From Acarospora socialis (Eukaryota; Ascomycota; Lecanoromycetes; Acarosporales; Acarosporaceae), in the NCBI GenBank assembly GCA_025617375.2, contig JAMYGW020000002.1, forward strand, positions 124,001 through 188,000: a DNA stretch of 64,000 bases, written 5' to 3'. Below the pieces are notes generated by a model. That model saw only the letters and a program-made list of their open reading frames with translations, ran no database searches and was not told the DNA's origin. The translations under genes and the position numbers were made by a program. This document shows positions 1 through 13,800 of the stretch, piece after piece; positions within the stretch are counted from its first letter, which is position 1; the number at the start of each line of letters is the position of its first letter.

Positions 1-2064
1 AATCTGTGTGCCGCGATTCTAACCCTACCACTCTGATGCGAGTCCCTTATCTTTCATGCTGGGAGAGGTACAAGTCGACATTCCAGATATCTAGGGCACA
101 GCCCGGTCACGGGCATGGAGAGGACAGAGAGGGCCAGCTGCAAGCGTTGCCACAAGCCGGTTCCTTCGTTATCTGCATGCACGTCCCACGGCTCAAGCTC
201 ATCTATGCACGACGCCCGTGAAGGAGATCCAGACCTTTCGCCACCCTTTGGTACAGAGTGAAGAGAAGGTCAGTGCTTCTGTAATGCAGTTTCGAGTTGG
301 TTGATTGAGCGCGGCCGTTCGGGTTACAGCGCATACTCGCTGTAACGGCTACCGCAATATCTCGGAGAAAATCCGATCACACCGGTGGGTCCGATGCGTC
401 ATTGTGAGGACGAAGGGACCCTTCGAGATACTGCTTGGTCGTCTCCGTCATTTACTCGGACGTTCTGCTGGGGACAGGTCACTTGTGCTGCGTCTCTCAT
501 ACAACGTGGCTTGCATCGGTAGGGTGGTCGCTACGATCATCAATGACAGCGGATATCCACATCCCAGGCACTTTTGGGGTTGCTACGCCGCGCTAGAGTC
601 CGATGTGTTAGCCACCGGAGGCTCGTCCTATGCTAGCTTGTAGGCGCGGGCGAGAGACGAGATTGGGGGTTGGAACAGCCTGACTCGTCGTCCTTCTCAT
701 GCATATCCTGATAGTGGGATTGTATGAGATATTCTGCTACTGACCGTCTTCTATGAGCGGTCTTGCGCCATGGGGGCCATTGCTGTAATCAAACGGGTTG
801 TACATGAAAGAAGCAGAATCGCGCCAACGATGATGCCATGCCCTCGTACGAGATCATCGCTGCAGCGTGCAGCTGCACCTGCGAGGCATGAGTTATGCAG
901 AGATAGGCCGATAGGTCATCTCGTCGGTCGGTAGCCTCGACGCAATCCGAGATCCACAGGCGGACTGCAGACTCGGACCCCACGAGACTGTTGTTTTCCC
1001 CAGCCGCATTCCATTTCTCATCGGCAACTTCAGAAGCGCAAGAGCAAGCAAGACTTCTTGTGCCGCATGACCCGACGGTGTGGTCAGTTTCATCCTGCCC
1101 CCTCACCCACGCCAAAGGTTGGTAGCGAGCATGTGCAGCTTCGGTGTCGGTGCAGGTAGATGTACATGTGTTCGAACCTGTACATTGGGAAATCTCTCTT
1201 GTTCCTAGGCTTCAGGGTGAAGCTCTGCTAGAATGGGCCAAAGACAGTCTCTCTAACTCCAAAAAACGAATCAGGCTGTGGTTACCTTGACCATCTACAT
1301 GTGATATTGATTACCTCCCTTGCACTGTAGCGCTCTATCGCCTGCTCCGGAGGCGAGGTTGCCTATAGCGATCGTCTGAATCTCAGGAGCTTGGCCGAGA
1401 AAACCATGGAGAGAGAGCGGGATCTACTGCAAGGCCGCTTCGTGAGTGTGTACGGTATAGGTAGAGAGTATCCGTTCCAATTTGCCAGGTACTGCATTGT
1501 ACCCTATGCCTCAGTCGTCAGCTAGACACAAGAGAGATGGATGATTATTGGTTTTCAGCCAGCCACCTCAGCGAACAGGCGTAACGTGTTCGACGAACAA
1601 GCGGGGTGCTGCTCAACCATGCCCCAAAGGGCAATAGCACGAACCATTCTCCGCGGGGTACGGTCATGAGAGCGATGAGAACAAACCAATAAGAATCAGA
1701 ATATCCGTTCAATCTTGCAACTTTCCTGCTCCAGAGCTAACCGGGATACCTCAACGATCATCGCTGCTTACCTTGGCGAAGTCGCGGCGAAGCATCAGAG
1801 AATTCGCTGCAGCCCGAATTCCGATAAGGGGTCCGTCCTCATACTCGTCCAAGTACCTACCTAGCTTACCCATCTCATCTCACCATGCCAAGGCAAGAGT
1901 CGAGTCTGATCTCCGCCGTCGCCATAAGGATTTGAGAATCCGAGCCTGCTGTTGGAAGGAGTTGAAAGCCGACGCTACTCCGTACACTTATACTAACGTC
2001 TTGGTACCTTGATCTATAACTTACCGAAATTGCTGGCAGTTTACATAGGTAGAGTACTAATATG

Positions 2065-2081
2065 AGGTAGGTAAGGTAGGT
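2065..2081. repeat. AGGTA/TACCT-unit intergenic tract
   Basis: A short run of GAGGTAGGTAAGGTAGGT-like units. The same vocabulary recurs at 5439-5470, 5583-5597 and 59942-59964, always outside genes, so it looks like a dispersed intergenic repeat word rather than a coding remnant. Confidence 0.6.
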
Positions 2082-4006
2082 CTGCTCATGTTGTTAAAAC
2101 GTAGGGTTTAGCTTAGGCTTACTCTACTCTAGAACCAACCCCGCAATTCAGATCGGGCCTTGCCCTAAACTTCACAAATAAGCTGCAGGTACCTCATTGG
2201 ACCAAGCTTACCTTAGCTCTCGGCCGTGGGTGGTGTCCGCCAGCAATAAACGAAATACAAGTGCTAGGAGACCTAGTTCGAGTACCTAGGTATTTTCATC
2301 GTCCGAGCGTAAGATAAGATAAGGTACTGTAATAATAAACAGAGCTCAGTGGAAGCCCGAGCTGATGCAGCTACGCTACTGCGATCGTCCACTTTAGGTG
2401 TTTGTATCGTTCCAGTAAGGATCACCGTGATGGCGTATGTTTGTGGGTAAGTAATGTAAAGTAAAGAAAAAGAGGTCCGAGCTCGACCGGGGGGGCGAAA
2501 TGCAAGTCACGCTTCTGCCTCAGAGGTCGAGGTCACATTTGGTAGGGCACCGCCTTTGTGACGAGACAAAAGTCATGAGCTGCAACTCGTAAAGTCAATA
2601 ATCATTGCAAGCGTGCGAGCACGCTGCCCCTTTCCACTTCCTTCTATCATGGGAGAGATCTTTGCCCATGGCTCATGAGGATGAGGCATTGGCCATCCTT
2701 TTGGTACGGTTGTGGAGATAAGGCTGGTACTGCAATCACTCCACTGCAAGTCGCTCGGTGTTGATGTAGTCTCCGCTCTCGATTCCGTCGACTGGTCCTT
2801 CACACGAGGATCTAAGGTTTTCAAGAATCATCTCGCCATCATTATTCCCGTACGACTATCCCGCTCCTGTCTTTTCCAAGGCACGGCAATCATCACGGGT
2901 AAGAGAGATTTGCAAGAATGCCGTGTGGCCGAGTCCTGGCCCCCAGAGATCCGGATACTCTGAAAATCTGGTTTGACAGGTGGGAGCCGCCGCTGGCGAC
3001 AGAAAATCGATGTACCCGGATGGACTTCCAGATACGCGAATGAGATTGAGTTTGCGCTTCAATGGTCGAAGGCAATTCTCTCCACAATCATATGGTTACG
3101 GCCATAAGGTAATGTCAGGAAGTGATTGCTACAGGATACGCCGTAATGTGATCCATATTGCACCGGCCAGAACGAAAGGCAATTTGGTCGGTTGCTTTCT
3201 TGAAAGCCTTACACACGTAAAGGTAGCGCCGGGTATTGTATGATTCCTAAGCACTTATGGATAGATCAGGTAGGTAAAGGTAGTATTAAACGAGGCGTCA
3301 GTCTGATTCCTCGGTCGGAATCGATACGAGAATGGGAGTCTGGAACGACCGAGAAGCCGAAATAACGGAACCTGTTCACAGTCAGTCCGCCAAGGCAAGC
3401 CAAACCATCATGTAGGGGATGAATTACTTACCTCGAGATCGCCCTTGGGACGTAATTTGATTGACATAGCTTATACTGAACCTTACATGAGGTCACGAAG
3501 CGAGAGGATTTACCGAACCGAAAGGAAAGATGATGAAAATCCCTCTCGCATGTCTTCACGGTCGGAGGAATCCAAATGAAGACCGTTCAAGGTGCATGTG
3601 CGCTGCCGCCATCAATCATCACCTGATGGAGTGCTTCCCCTGCAACATGTTCCAGGAGCATCTCCCTGCGCCATGTAAGCCTCCTTGGCCCTTCTTCTGG
3701 CGGCTGGGAGTGGTGCTCAGTCAGCACCCAGTTCGGGCTCCGTGCAGACATCGTCAGTCTCAGACATCTACCCTATCTATCTTTCTCTCATCCGGTCAGG
3801 ATGGAGATTTCGGATAGCAGCCGCATTGGCTCGGAGCCCTTACAGGCTGAAAAGAGGCGTGTCTGCGTGACCTGACGAGCCATCAGACGGAATGGTGGAA
3901 GTGCTGACTGACCCTCGATTAGTGATTATTGACTAAAGTGGTGCGAATAAGGTAGGTACTCGTAATGGCGGCAGATGACGATTTACAAGGCACCTATGGT
4001 GAGGTA

Positions 4007-4050
4007 TGAGCACTTGTCTGAGCACTTGTCTGAGCACTTGTCTGAGCACT
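4007..4050 (+). repeat. 12-bp tandem repeat, about 3.7 copies
   Basis: Three identical units TGAGCACTTGTC lie head to tail at 4007-4018, 4019-4030 and 4031-4042, followed by a partial unit TGAGCACT. The absence of substitutions between copies suggests a recent or still variable minisatellite. No gene overlaps it. Confidence 0.9.
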
Positions 4051-5438
4051 AGAGACTCACTTGTATCCATTTGCGGTGGGATCCCTACGGTAGGTAGTGC
4101 TAGTCAGGTATCATGCCCTGAATCTAAGGAAGTAATGTACGAGGGGGTGTTTGGCATTGGTAAAAGTTTGCCTCAACATTTGGTCCGTTCAAAGTGGAAT
4201 GATCACTTCATGATTGTAAGATGGGGAGCCCGTGACGACTAACACTGCTCATTTACACATATACTATTGTAGTCGATCTTGGTTCTCCTCTTACCTACTT
4301 GCCATGTGCCTGACTCAATGCTACCAACCTCCCAGTCGTACGTCTTGCCCACGAACATGTCCGAGAGCAGTACCTTACTCTAGTCGATTCCTTCGTAACG
4401 CTTTGACTGGCAACAATAATATCCGAGTTGCCGCCACCCAAGCCAGTCAGCGCCTGGGCGTTACGAGGCTCGCCGGCCTCGCTGCTCTCGTCCTTCTTAG
4501 CAGCCACGGCTGAAATCTCGGAGAGTGTAACCGATCCTTACCGGCTCGCTCCTGCAGCCCACTGTTCTGGGAATTTCTTCGACGTGGAAGATTGGCCTTC
4601 AAACGAGCCTACAGGCGACTGACCCACTAACTGCAAGCGTGCTTGGGGTGCGTTCCGGACAAGGACCAAGGCACAATACCTTAATCGATATTAATATTGA
4701 CGACGAGCAGTAAGGTACGAGGGGCTGTGTATAATTACAATGATAATAACCTCGTACTGTACGAATCAACTCCAGAAAGTGGTGAATCGAGCCGTCAGGG
4801 ACGGAGTATGTACAGACGACTCTTCGAGGGTAGATCTTTTTGCTTTTACCGGTGCAACCGCGACAGTCTCCACACTTTTGGCTTCAAATGATATGGCTCT
4901 ACTCCGTATACCGACTAACCTCGCCGCCCCCGCAGCAATGCAAACGTGCAGGATGCAAAGCATCCGTGATCATTACCGGGCGATTCTGCATTGGGATCCT
5001 AATACCGGTATCGTGTGGTAAGGTTTATAGAATACATCTACAACCACCCCCCCATGATACGAAGTATTACTGTGTAAAACCCTAAACACCTTACAGAGCC
5101 AAGCGCTCATCGGCTTAGTGCGTCTTGAAACGAGAAGAAAACCGTGCCCTGGCTTGCGACGTGTCCCAAGGAAAAATGTTGTGCCTCTTTTCTCACTTTT
5201 CCCCTCCCCAACCCAATCTGAAGCCCGTCCGCCAAGGTGCATCCATGCAACTAGACCTTTTCGAACTTTTCAAGCACACGACGTGCTCTTGTAAATTCGC
5301 CATTCGTCAGACGCTCATGGCCTGCTGATGTACCTCCATTCCTGACCACATACAACCCTGGTACTGTATACACCTGGTACGAGTCCTTACCTTACTGTGT
5401 ACGTCTAGTCACCTTCTACGAATCATGGCGCCTGCCGC

Positions 5439-5470
5439 TACCTACCTACCTTACCCTACCTTACCTACCA
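5439..5470. repeat. TACC-unit intergenic tract
   Basis: A pyrimidine-rich run made of CTACC and TTACC units, related to the tract at 2065-2081 in reverse orientation. It lies about 590 bp upstream of the Ecl1-like start codon. Confidence 0.6.
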
Positions 5471-5582
5471 CTGCTGCAGCGCTGCTTCTGAGGTAAGGTA
5501 TGAAAATGATGGGCAATGCACATGCACATTGCTCCCGGCAAGGCTAGCTTCTTCAGAATGTTGGATGATACACCTTACGGAG

Positions 5583-5597
5583 TACCTACCTAGGTAG
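5583..5597. repeat. TACCTAGGTA palindromic word
   Basis: TACCTACCTAGGTAG contains the self-complementary core TACCTAGGTA. It belongs to the same dispersed word family as 59942-59964. Confidence 0.55.
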
Positions 5598-6055
5598 CTA
5601 CTACCACTACCTTATGGTACAAGGTACAGCTCTCGTTATAAGTATATCATCATCACAACCGTCCTCTCATCTTCAAGGTGCCCTCTTCGCTGCTACGTCA
5701 GTTGGCACGCACGGGCAACATAACGACTGGGCAGATTATGAAGGGTCGTTGTCCTACGAATATCGTTAACATTCTTCCTACATGAATATCGTTTACCCTC
5801 GTCACAGACCTCGTCGCCTCTTTTCGCATTGACTCACTTCTGCCTGTCCCAAACAACCACCACAACCAGTACCACCACCAACATCCTGACCTGCGTCAGC
5901 CTTGCCTTCTCTACCCTCTCTGCCTGGAACGGAAAACCCACTTTTTCAAAACTCCTCTCGATCCCAATCCTTTCGGACTCGTACCTACGCTCCACGCGAT
6001 CGTCTGTTCTGCTTTCACTCTGCTCTTCAGCTTCACGACAGTCCTACCGTTCACC

Positions 6056-6580
6056 ATGACAGCCGAGATGAACTGGTCACCAGACTTCTGTCTTGCCTGT
6101 GACCGACAATCCTCGACTGGAGCGTACTGCTCGCAAGCGTGCCGCCTGGCAGACATCGAGAAGGCCGGCTCCGAACCCGTTTCACCCACGTCTCCTGCTG
6201 CGCCGGCCTCGTGGGCTTCGTCCTGCTTGGGCACCGGCTCCGGCTTCTATCTTCCACCGCCCGTCAACTTTGCCGCCTACAAGCCGTCCAGCATGGGTCA
6301 CCCGTCGGCCACCTTCCGCACTCCTAGCAACTCTGCCGCTCAGCCTTGCTACTTCTCCAATCCGACGCCGAGAAACCAGTCAAGCTCCACCACTTCGAGT
6401 CGAGCGTCTTCCTCGAAGCAAGCCCTCACTCCTTCTTCCTCTCGTACCTCACTGTCGTCAATACAAACCACGTCGACGCAGGAAGGGCAGCTTTCGGATC
6501 AAGCTCGCAGTGAGCTCCGAGGCTACGCCAGCTCCTTCGACCAAGTCCGCGACTGGAAGAGAAGAATGACCACCACGTAG
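6056..6580 (+). CDS. Ecl1/2/3-family zinc-binding protein
   Basis: Single-exon protein of 174 residues. Near the N terminus, about residues 10-32, it has two CxxC-type pairs: CLACDRQ, then YCSQACRLADIE. This is the signature of the Ecl1/2/3 family, small zinc-binding proteins linked in fission yeast to chronological lifespan and nutrient-limitation responses. The rest is Ser/Thr/Pro-rich and looks disordered, as usual for filamentous-fungal homologues. The ATG at 6056 is chosen because the zinc motif follows after only nine residues, and a second ATG lies four codons further in. The leader is rich in CAAC/CCAC and CT-rich runs. The family assignment is firm; the function in this organism is inferred from yeast. 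Confidence 0.85.
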   Translation: MTAEMNWSPDFCLACDRQSSTGAYCSQACRLADIEKAGSEPVSPTSPAAPASWASSCLGTGSGFYLPPPVNFAAYKPSSMGHPSATFRTPSNSAAQPCYFSNPTPRNQSSSTTSSRASSSKQALTPSSSRTSLSSIQTTSTQEGQLSDQARSELRGYASSFDQVRDWKRRMTTT

Positions 6581-9500
6581 CCTTGACTTGAGACCACACA
6601 TCGTTTCACGGGAGCCTCCTCATGTCCTCACGATTATACCGATTGTTGTCATTATTAGCATCAGCACATTCTTTGGCGAAGGAGTACGAGCATGGAGGTC
6701 AATAGTCGCGGCTTTACAATTTCTTCCGAGGACCATCTACTCGAACCCAATTACGGTATCCATACTTTACACAAGTCTGCTTCGACTACAACCGTCACCG
6801 CATATCGACCAAAGCACTGTGTTCAGGGCCAATTCACTTACCATCCTGTAACCTCTTCGCACAGTCATCTTTTCTGTCTTGTAACATCAAAAGCATATTC
6901 GGGGGTTCATGGCACATCCAAAAGTTTCATTGGTTCGAATTCAGGTCATGTCCGTGGCCAATCACCACTCAGTCCGCAATCGGACCTCGTTTACTTGTTT
7001 CTATGGCGGATGGGTTGATACCAGGGAGGGCCGCGCGTTTAGGATGCAGCATGGATGGAGCAAAGTGGAGCGTTATTTGCGTTCGGTTGGGATGTTTTTC
7101 ACCTGGATATGCTACGTATGCTATCCACTCAGGTTGGGGAGGAGCAAGGCTGCGTTATCGACCTCGATAGAGCCGTGTGTTTTATCTTTGGCAAGGGACT
7201 TGAGTCCGTCCAGCCAGTGTACCAAGGGTCAAGACCCGATCAAGACGATTCAGAATAAACAAGAATCATCCCTTGTTCATCACTATACCTAGGTTGTCAT
7301 TCTTCAGGCCTTCCAGGGGGGTGTGGCCTTGTACTGCCCGGTGACCCCCAACACCCCCGGGCCGGATATGACGTTCCCACCCACGGATGTCGGAGTGGAG
7401 CACCCATATTCAACTTGCTCACCTCCATGAAAAAAGGACTTGTACTTCGTACATACATACCTTACATGTAGTGCACATACCCACTACCTATACCTTACCT
7501 CGAACCATCCCTCTTACCTTACCTTAGAGCCCGACTACCCGTTGTTCGGCTACGAGGGACAAGGTCCGTGTGGGCGTGGTGGCATTGCCAATCTCACCAC
7601 GACGCGGATAAAGCCGACACCATTGCTTTTCATGTCCGCTGAACTGGTCGTCATACCCGGTACCCTAATCTCCATTCTAAAGTGGGTCAATTCCTCATGA
7701 AACCGAATCAAGTGAATGGTTTTGCAAAGGTGGAGCGATCAGGCGGCCATATTAGGCATGATGTCAAGCATCGAGTAACGTTACCTACTAGAGTATATCA
7801 TAGCTACCTATTACAAGCAGGGGAGTCGTACTCTACATAGGTAGCTGCTACACAGTGGTGTCCGCTGCGAGCCCTTGCAGAAGAAGCCTTGGCGACGAAC
7901 AAATCTTTTCCTTTCGATCGAAGTGGCCCAACTGGGATCATCTCTGTATCTTCGTTCGTACGAGTCATCAACGCACTCCATCTGCTGGGGCGAACCTTGT
8001 TAGATATGTTACAGATACATGACCTTAATCTGAGATATCTACCTTGATGTACTTTTATCTAGAGGGGGAAACCAAATGCGGGGGATTTTGGATTCAAGAA
8101 TGGGTGTAGGCGGAAGATGCCGAGCATCATATGGGATTCCTGCTGTCTACGGAGTACTATAGGTAGTATTATTACCCTACTGTTACGCACGGTGGATTAA
8201 TTTGAGCACGATTGAGAGGTTCTATTCCTGAACTGGTATCTTTGGTGGGTTGTTTTGATGGTCTACCCCGTCCATGCTTTAGCTGTCCGTGAACGGGCAA
8301 CGCAATGGATGCTAGGTAAAAACGCCCATGGCTGATGGACCTCTGCCCGCGGATTCGATTTGCTTCTTCGTGGCCCCCCGTTAGTCCTACTTTGATACTG
8401 ACTGCATTCTGTGGCGGGAAGTCCAAAGTGGAGAATCTGCAACAGCCCTCGTGTGCGTCTCTGATTCGAGCTTCAAGAGGGATAACACGCAATAGGTTAT
8501 ACGCAATCACAACTATAGCATCAGGTACAGCACCCATTCAACTTTGATCAAACGGATACCGGCAGGTAGGACAGGCCCTTCGACAGCATGATTGGGCGGA
8601 GCAACGCTGCGCTTCATGTAAGGGCATAGGCGCTACGGCGCGCTTGAACAGTCGAGAGATGAAAATTCCCATATCTGACCCTTGCTTCTGGCACGTACCC
8701 GCTGTCAAACATGCATTCCGTCGGCAACTCTTCCCCTCTTCGATACTTGTTACGTCCTATGCGTCTTTTCTTGCAACCAGGAGCTCATGAACTATCGATA
8801 TGGCGCCGTTGGTGGGCTGTGTATGTCGCACGGTCGTACGATCAACGATTACACAACAGAGAAGGCAAAAACAAACTGCGTCCTTTTTACCATTCCGATC
8901 ATCACTCCCTTGTTGGTTTTTATGCAAGAGAGCATGTTTATCTTCCTTGCTTTTGCAGCCGGGTTTGCACCTCTTACCTGTTTGGAATGCCCGATATCCG
9001 TCGGAAGGATCCACTTCACGAAGATAACCGTCGCCCTGCAGCTTCCCGCACTTGCTTGTGCATCCCCGTGTTTAGTCGTACCTGTTCTGTAGCCTTATTC
9101 CACCTCGATCACTCTGTGTGATGATGATGACTTTTCTCGGAAGCAGCCTCGCTCTTCATCGTCCTGTCCATTTACCTCTCCCTTCGCATCCTGTTCCGAG
9201 ACGTCTACATGTACATGGCATATCTCGAAACAGATCAGCCGGCCGTCGATGTGGATGTTCGCTGCAGCCAGCCGCTGCCGAAGCACGATCAAGGGTATCG
9301 GATCGTCACGAATACTTCCCGAGCCCGCACAGGACGTGGACCCTTTGAGGACAACGGTCTTTAGTCGCCTCGTACAACCTGCTCCGTACAGCTCATCCGC
9401 CAAAAACTAAAAATTTTTTCACCCACACTTTCCGTCACGCGATTGCGTTCATCGGCCCCGCCACGACTCCGTCAAACGCAAACAAAACTTTCACCTACAA

Positions 9501-10899
9501 GATGCAGCGGACGCAGGTCGTCTTGTGGTACGCCAGCCAACACAGTAGATGGTTCCGCGTCTGCAGGCAGAAAGTCATCGAAGATGCGCACCTAGGAGGT
9601 TTCCCGGTCTGCCGAAGGTCACACGGGCAGACTGCGTCACGGAACCCGAACCCGAACCCGCCCGGAAAGCTTCTGTATCCATCATCAGGGGCCCGTCTTT
9701 CTCTTTTTCGTCCATTTGAATTTGTCCAGCTTCAACTACCAATCTTTGGTTGACTGGTTGGTAACTCTCAAGCTGCCGGACTGGGTTCTTTAACTTAATT
9801 CTCGGTCGACAGACGGTTCCTAGCATCTGCAGTCGAGGACTTGCAATAGTGGCGTTTTACATTGCGCTTTTACTGCAAGACCACCTGCGTGGAAAGGTTA
9901 TCATCTACCTTCCAGATCTGGTCGGATCTTTTCTTTTCCACTCTCTCGCCCTTCTTGTCGTGTTTTTCTTGACTGTTAAATTTCATGGACTGCTTGTGGA
10001 CATGTGAAGCTGCGTTCCGCTTGGATTATAGGACATCATCAGAGTAGAGCCCGACATGGTACCCTGCATCACCACAACGTTCACGGCAGCACGGTCCATG
10101 TCTTTCCCAGATTCTAGACGCAACACTATCTACAGAACAAACGTCCCTCTTTCATACCGTCTGAGGAGCAAATGCCGGATCGAATCGCGTCAGCGAGCCC
10201 TTCAGAGACGGGAAAGATTCCGCGAACCCGGTTGGAAGCGTTCATAGAGGGTTTCATTCTGCGCTGCGCCATGACCCTGGCTTCGAATGGAGCATCCTCA
10301 GCACTCACTCTACCGGACGGGACACTCCTGCTGCGGAAAGAAGCCCGAAAAACAGCCGGCAGAGTGGATACTCGGGGCCATCCCAAGCAGGCCGTGCAAA
10401 GTAGAATGCGGCGAGTGCTTTCTGCACTAAACCGGCTCTCCCTGCCCTGAAGGGAAGGATGGACGATATACCAACTGAGCTCCCTCTACTCGTAGCGTTG
10501 CTCAACGAAAGCTGAACACAGCCACTCAACGTCGCGCCAGCACTACAGCCCTTTTACTGGACTTCGCACCCTCGAGACAGGATCTTGATATTCCCTTTTC
10601 CTTCTAACACTACACGGGCCCCAAGACACCGGCACAGACTAGAAGCGCACCTTCACACATCAATAACGATAGACAACATGCTTCCTTTCTAGAGAAACTA
10701 GAGACTATACCGCCCCATCTCCCAACTCCCATCTCCCATCGCCCATCTCCCTGCACTCTCAATCTCAACCCCACTCTATCCCTATCCCAAAACGAACGGA
10801 CGAACATCCCCGTCAAGGGCACAAGTAGTAAGGCCATAGCGCCCACCAAAAGGAACGACCTCCCAAAAAACCTCCCGCTTCCCCGATTCCAATGCCACT
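6581..10899. other. Intergenic stretch, no supported gene
   Basis: About 4.3 kb between the Ecl1-like stop and the shugoshin stop. Frames at 8682-9121 and 8172-8537 overlap frames on the other strand and show no domain, signal peptide or splice pattern. Around 7316-7366 there is a GC-rich patch with runs of G and C. Nothing else was recognised. Confidence 0.6.
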
Positions 10900-13800
10900 C
10901 TACAACATCATACTCCGCCTCCTAGCCGCCACCCTCTCCGCCCTCCCCCTCCCCACATCCCCATCCACATCCAGGCTCCCGCTCCCGTTCCCGCCCTTCA
11001 AATCCAACACACTCCGCGCCCTCGCAATCAGGTCTCCACCCCGTCCATCACCGCCTGCTTCTCCAACTGCCGGATCATCCCCCGCGCCATCCAGACCGAG
11101 CGTGCCTCTCCTCCGCCCGCTCGATCGCGACGATGGTCTCGGGCGCGTGACGTGTCTAACGTCGTCTTTTGGCGCTGGGTCCGCGATGGGATGCGAGCTG
11201 GAGCTTGAGGTGGTAGCCGAGGGCCGCGACAAGGGCAAGGGCACAGACATCGACAGGGCGGAGTGGCGGCGCGAGGCCCTGGACGGCCCGCCGTTGGTGG
11301 TGGTGGTGGTGGTGGTGGTGGCGAGTTTCGCGCCATCGCCGTCACCGTAACCGTCGACGAGATGAGCGGCAGGCTCGGAGGCGTCGAAGTCGTAGACGTC
11401 GAGTCTGTCTTCGGTTTCGGGCACCTCGTCTACAACCTTCTCCTCGGTTTCGGTCTGGTCGCCTTCCCTTTCTTGCTGCTGCTGCTGCATCAATCGTTCT
11501 CGCTTCCTGGCCGTGCCCGCGACGAGAGCTGCGATGGTCGTGCCGCCCACTGACGTTGACGCTGACGCCGACGCGTATTTCGCACTTCCCTCGTTCGGCT
11601 CGTCGGTGCCTTCAGTTCGATATACGCTCGAGGCGCGATGCCGGCGCGATGTCATGACGCTGGGAGGCAGCTCCCCGTTCGCGTTTCCGTTCCCGTTGCC
11701 GATGCCATTGCCATTGATCGCAGTCCGCGGCCTGTCGTCCGACGGACTCGTGACGGCGCCTGCTCGGTACCGTTGCTGCTGCTGCTGCTGGCTTGATTCG
11801 TTGGAGAAAGGGAGCAACTTCCACGCCGGCTCCGCCACATTCTCCTTCTTGATCACCACCGTGCGCAATCCCGCACCCTCCACAGCCCCACCATCGCCGT
11901 CGTTACTTTCGGATCCAGCTCGAGCGCCGTGCAGTGCGCGCTGGACGCGCTCTTCCGCCCCGACGGCGTCTGCCAGCGCTTTGGTCGGCCGTCGCATCTT
12001 GTCGCGCAGGTTCGGCTCCGCGTAGCTGACGCCTGCTCGGGGCCGGCGGCTGGCTCGGCCGGCGGTGTTGAAGGCGTCGGTTGTGGTTATGGTTGAGGAG
12101 TGGGGTTGCAGGTCGGTGGGTGGGGGCGTGTCTCGGGAGTCGGGTCGGGGTGCGGATGGTTCGGTGGAGGAGTGTGGGGAGAATAGGTCGAGGGAGGCGG
12201 GCGTTTTGGGGGGAAGGTCTGTTGGGGGTTCTGCGTTGGATGACGGTGGTGGTGGTGGTGGTGGAGGAGGAAGTGATTCTGCGGGGCTTGATTCGTGTTT
12301 GAGCTTGGACTCTGGGGGTTTAGGGTTGTCGATGGTCGCTGCGGGTCTCCGGTCTCGTTCTCTGTGGCGGTCCCTTTCTCTGCCTTTCCTCGCCGTGTCT
12401 CTTTTCGCGTCGGGGACCTTCTCGGTGTTGATTGCGGCGTGCTTGCCGTGCTTGGTGGGAGATGAAAGAGGGTCCGTGTTTGCGCTCTCTGATGTAGACG
12501 TTAGCATTTCAGAGACAATACACACAGTTTGGTGGTAGTAACATACTTGGCTCAAGAGCTTTCCTCACGCTTGCGCCCGTTGAGGCAGCTGTTCCGTCCC
12601 TCCCTTTGCTGCTACGACTCGCAGCCCGAGGTGCCGACAGATCACCAGCAATCTTCGCGTTGCCGACGCTTCCATCCTGCTTGTTCTCCCGTTCCCGAGC
12701 ACCGTCGTCCAGAATCCTCGACTCAGATCTGCGGTTATACACGATCTCGTCCTTCCCCGTAAGCGCTTGAACCTCCTCCACCGTTTCCTCCCCTTCACGC
12801 ACACTCAGCTTCCGCTTCGCTGACGGGTTCAGATTTATAGTCGGGCACTGGCTCGATCTCAACTCGTCGGTTCCCGCCGAAGAAAACGACAACCTCGACT
12901 TCTCCCTGTTATGAGCTGATCCGTCACCCTTTACAGCCCCCAAGTCCGACGCGTTTGAGCCTCCATCCTTCCTCCTCTTGCGCGTTTCCAAGTTCGCAGA
13001 AAGGACGGGATTTCCATCCTCCTGTTCGGCATGTAGTTCGCCGGTTTCGGGCATCGAGTTTGCATCGAACCGAATCGGGACTTCCTCTGACTCGAAGTGC
13101 GCGACGGGAGGTGGGCCTAGGTCGGGGGAGTCTGCAGCGGCAGTAGCATTGACGCCGCCCGGACCGGATAGGAGGTTGATGAGCTCTTCGGCACTGCAGA
13201 GGGGCACGGACGTGTCAATAAGGGAATCTCTCCTTACGCGTAGAAGGATACAGAACTGTATCGCGCTAAAAGCGAGAGGACATACTTCATCGTCCTCCTT
13301 GGATAATACTTATCCTCCAAAATAACCGGCAACCTCCCACTGCCCTCCGGCCCTTGCCCATGTCCCTGCACCCCACCAGCCACATCCGACAAGCTGAGGG
13401 TGTTCTTCCAATTCTTCGCATCCGGCGACCGCGCCGGCCCCCTGCCATTCACAGCACCGGTCCCTCCTCCACCCACCGCTTGATCCGCAGTCGTCGTGTC
13501 GCCCAATGCGCACACCAACCGGCCCAGTTCCTCGAGCTTCGTCTCGAGCTGGTTCTTGACGGCTGCGACGGCGTGCGCGCGGGACTGGTGCTGGTGGGAT
13601 GTGTGCTGCAGAGCAATGACTTGGGAGCGGAGGGTGAGGTTTTCGGAGAGGAGGCGGGAGGTCTCGACTTCGAGGGTGCGAATGCGGAGGGATTGCGTGG
13701 TGTTGGCTCTGTGAGCGGGTGGTTTAGTTCTCGGTACTGCGCGAGGCAGGGTTTCTTGGGGGTGGGAAGGGAGGAGGGGAGAGACGGACTTGGTCAGTTC

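Larger units (their letters stand above)
1..6055. other. Long intergenic stretch without a convincing gene
   Basis: About 6 kb in which no open frame has a recognisable domain, a long uninterrupted frame or a believable set of exons. Several frames of 60-110 codons exist but overlap on both strands and some begin at non-ATG codons. The stretch contains a 12-bp tandem repeat near 4.0 kb and several short tracts built from TACCT/AGGTA units. The last part (about 5650-6055) would be the promoter and 5' leader of the Ecl1-like gene. Fast-evolving multi-exon orphans cannot be excluded without transcripts. Confidence 0.6.

Noticed and set aside
305-643. 112-codon plus-strand open frame
   Set aside because: It starts with TTG, has no domain or signal, and sits in a gene-poor stretch; chance is sufficient.
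8682-9121. Two overlapping 136-codon frames on the plus strand
   Set aside because: They overlap each other and minus-strand frames, with no domain, splice pattern or composition bias.
10440-10500. Minus-strand GAGCTCAGTTGGTA reminiscent of a tRNA D-arm
   Set aside because: The D-stem does not pair and no anticodon or T-arm follows at the right distance.
10892-12538. Long plus-strand frames opposite shugoshin
   Set aside because: These are antisense shadows of shugoshin exon 5; the minus-strand reading carries the conserved motifs and closes with the other exons.
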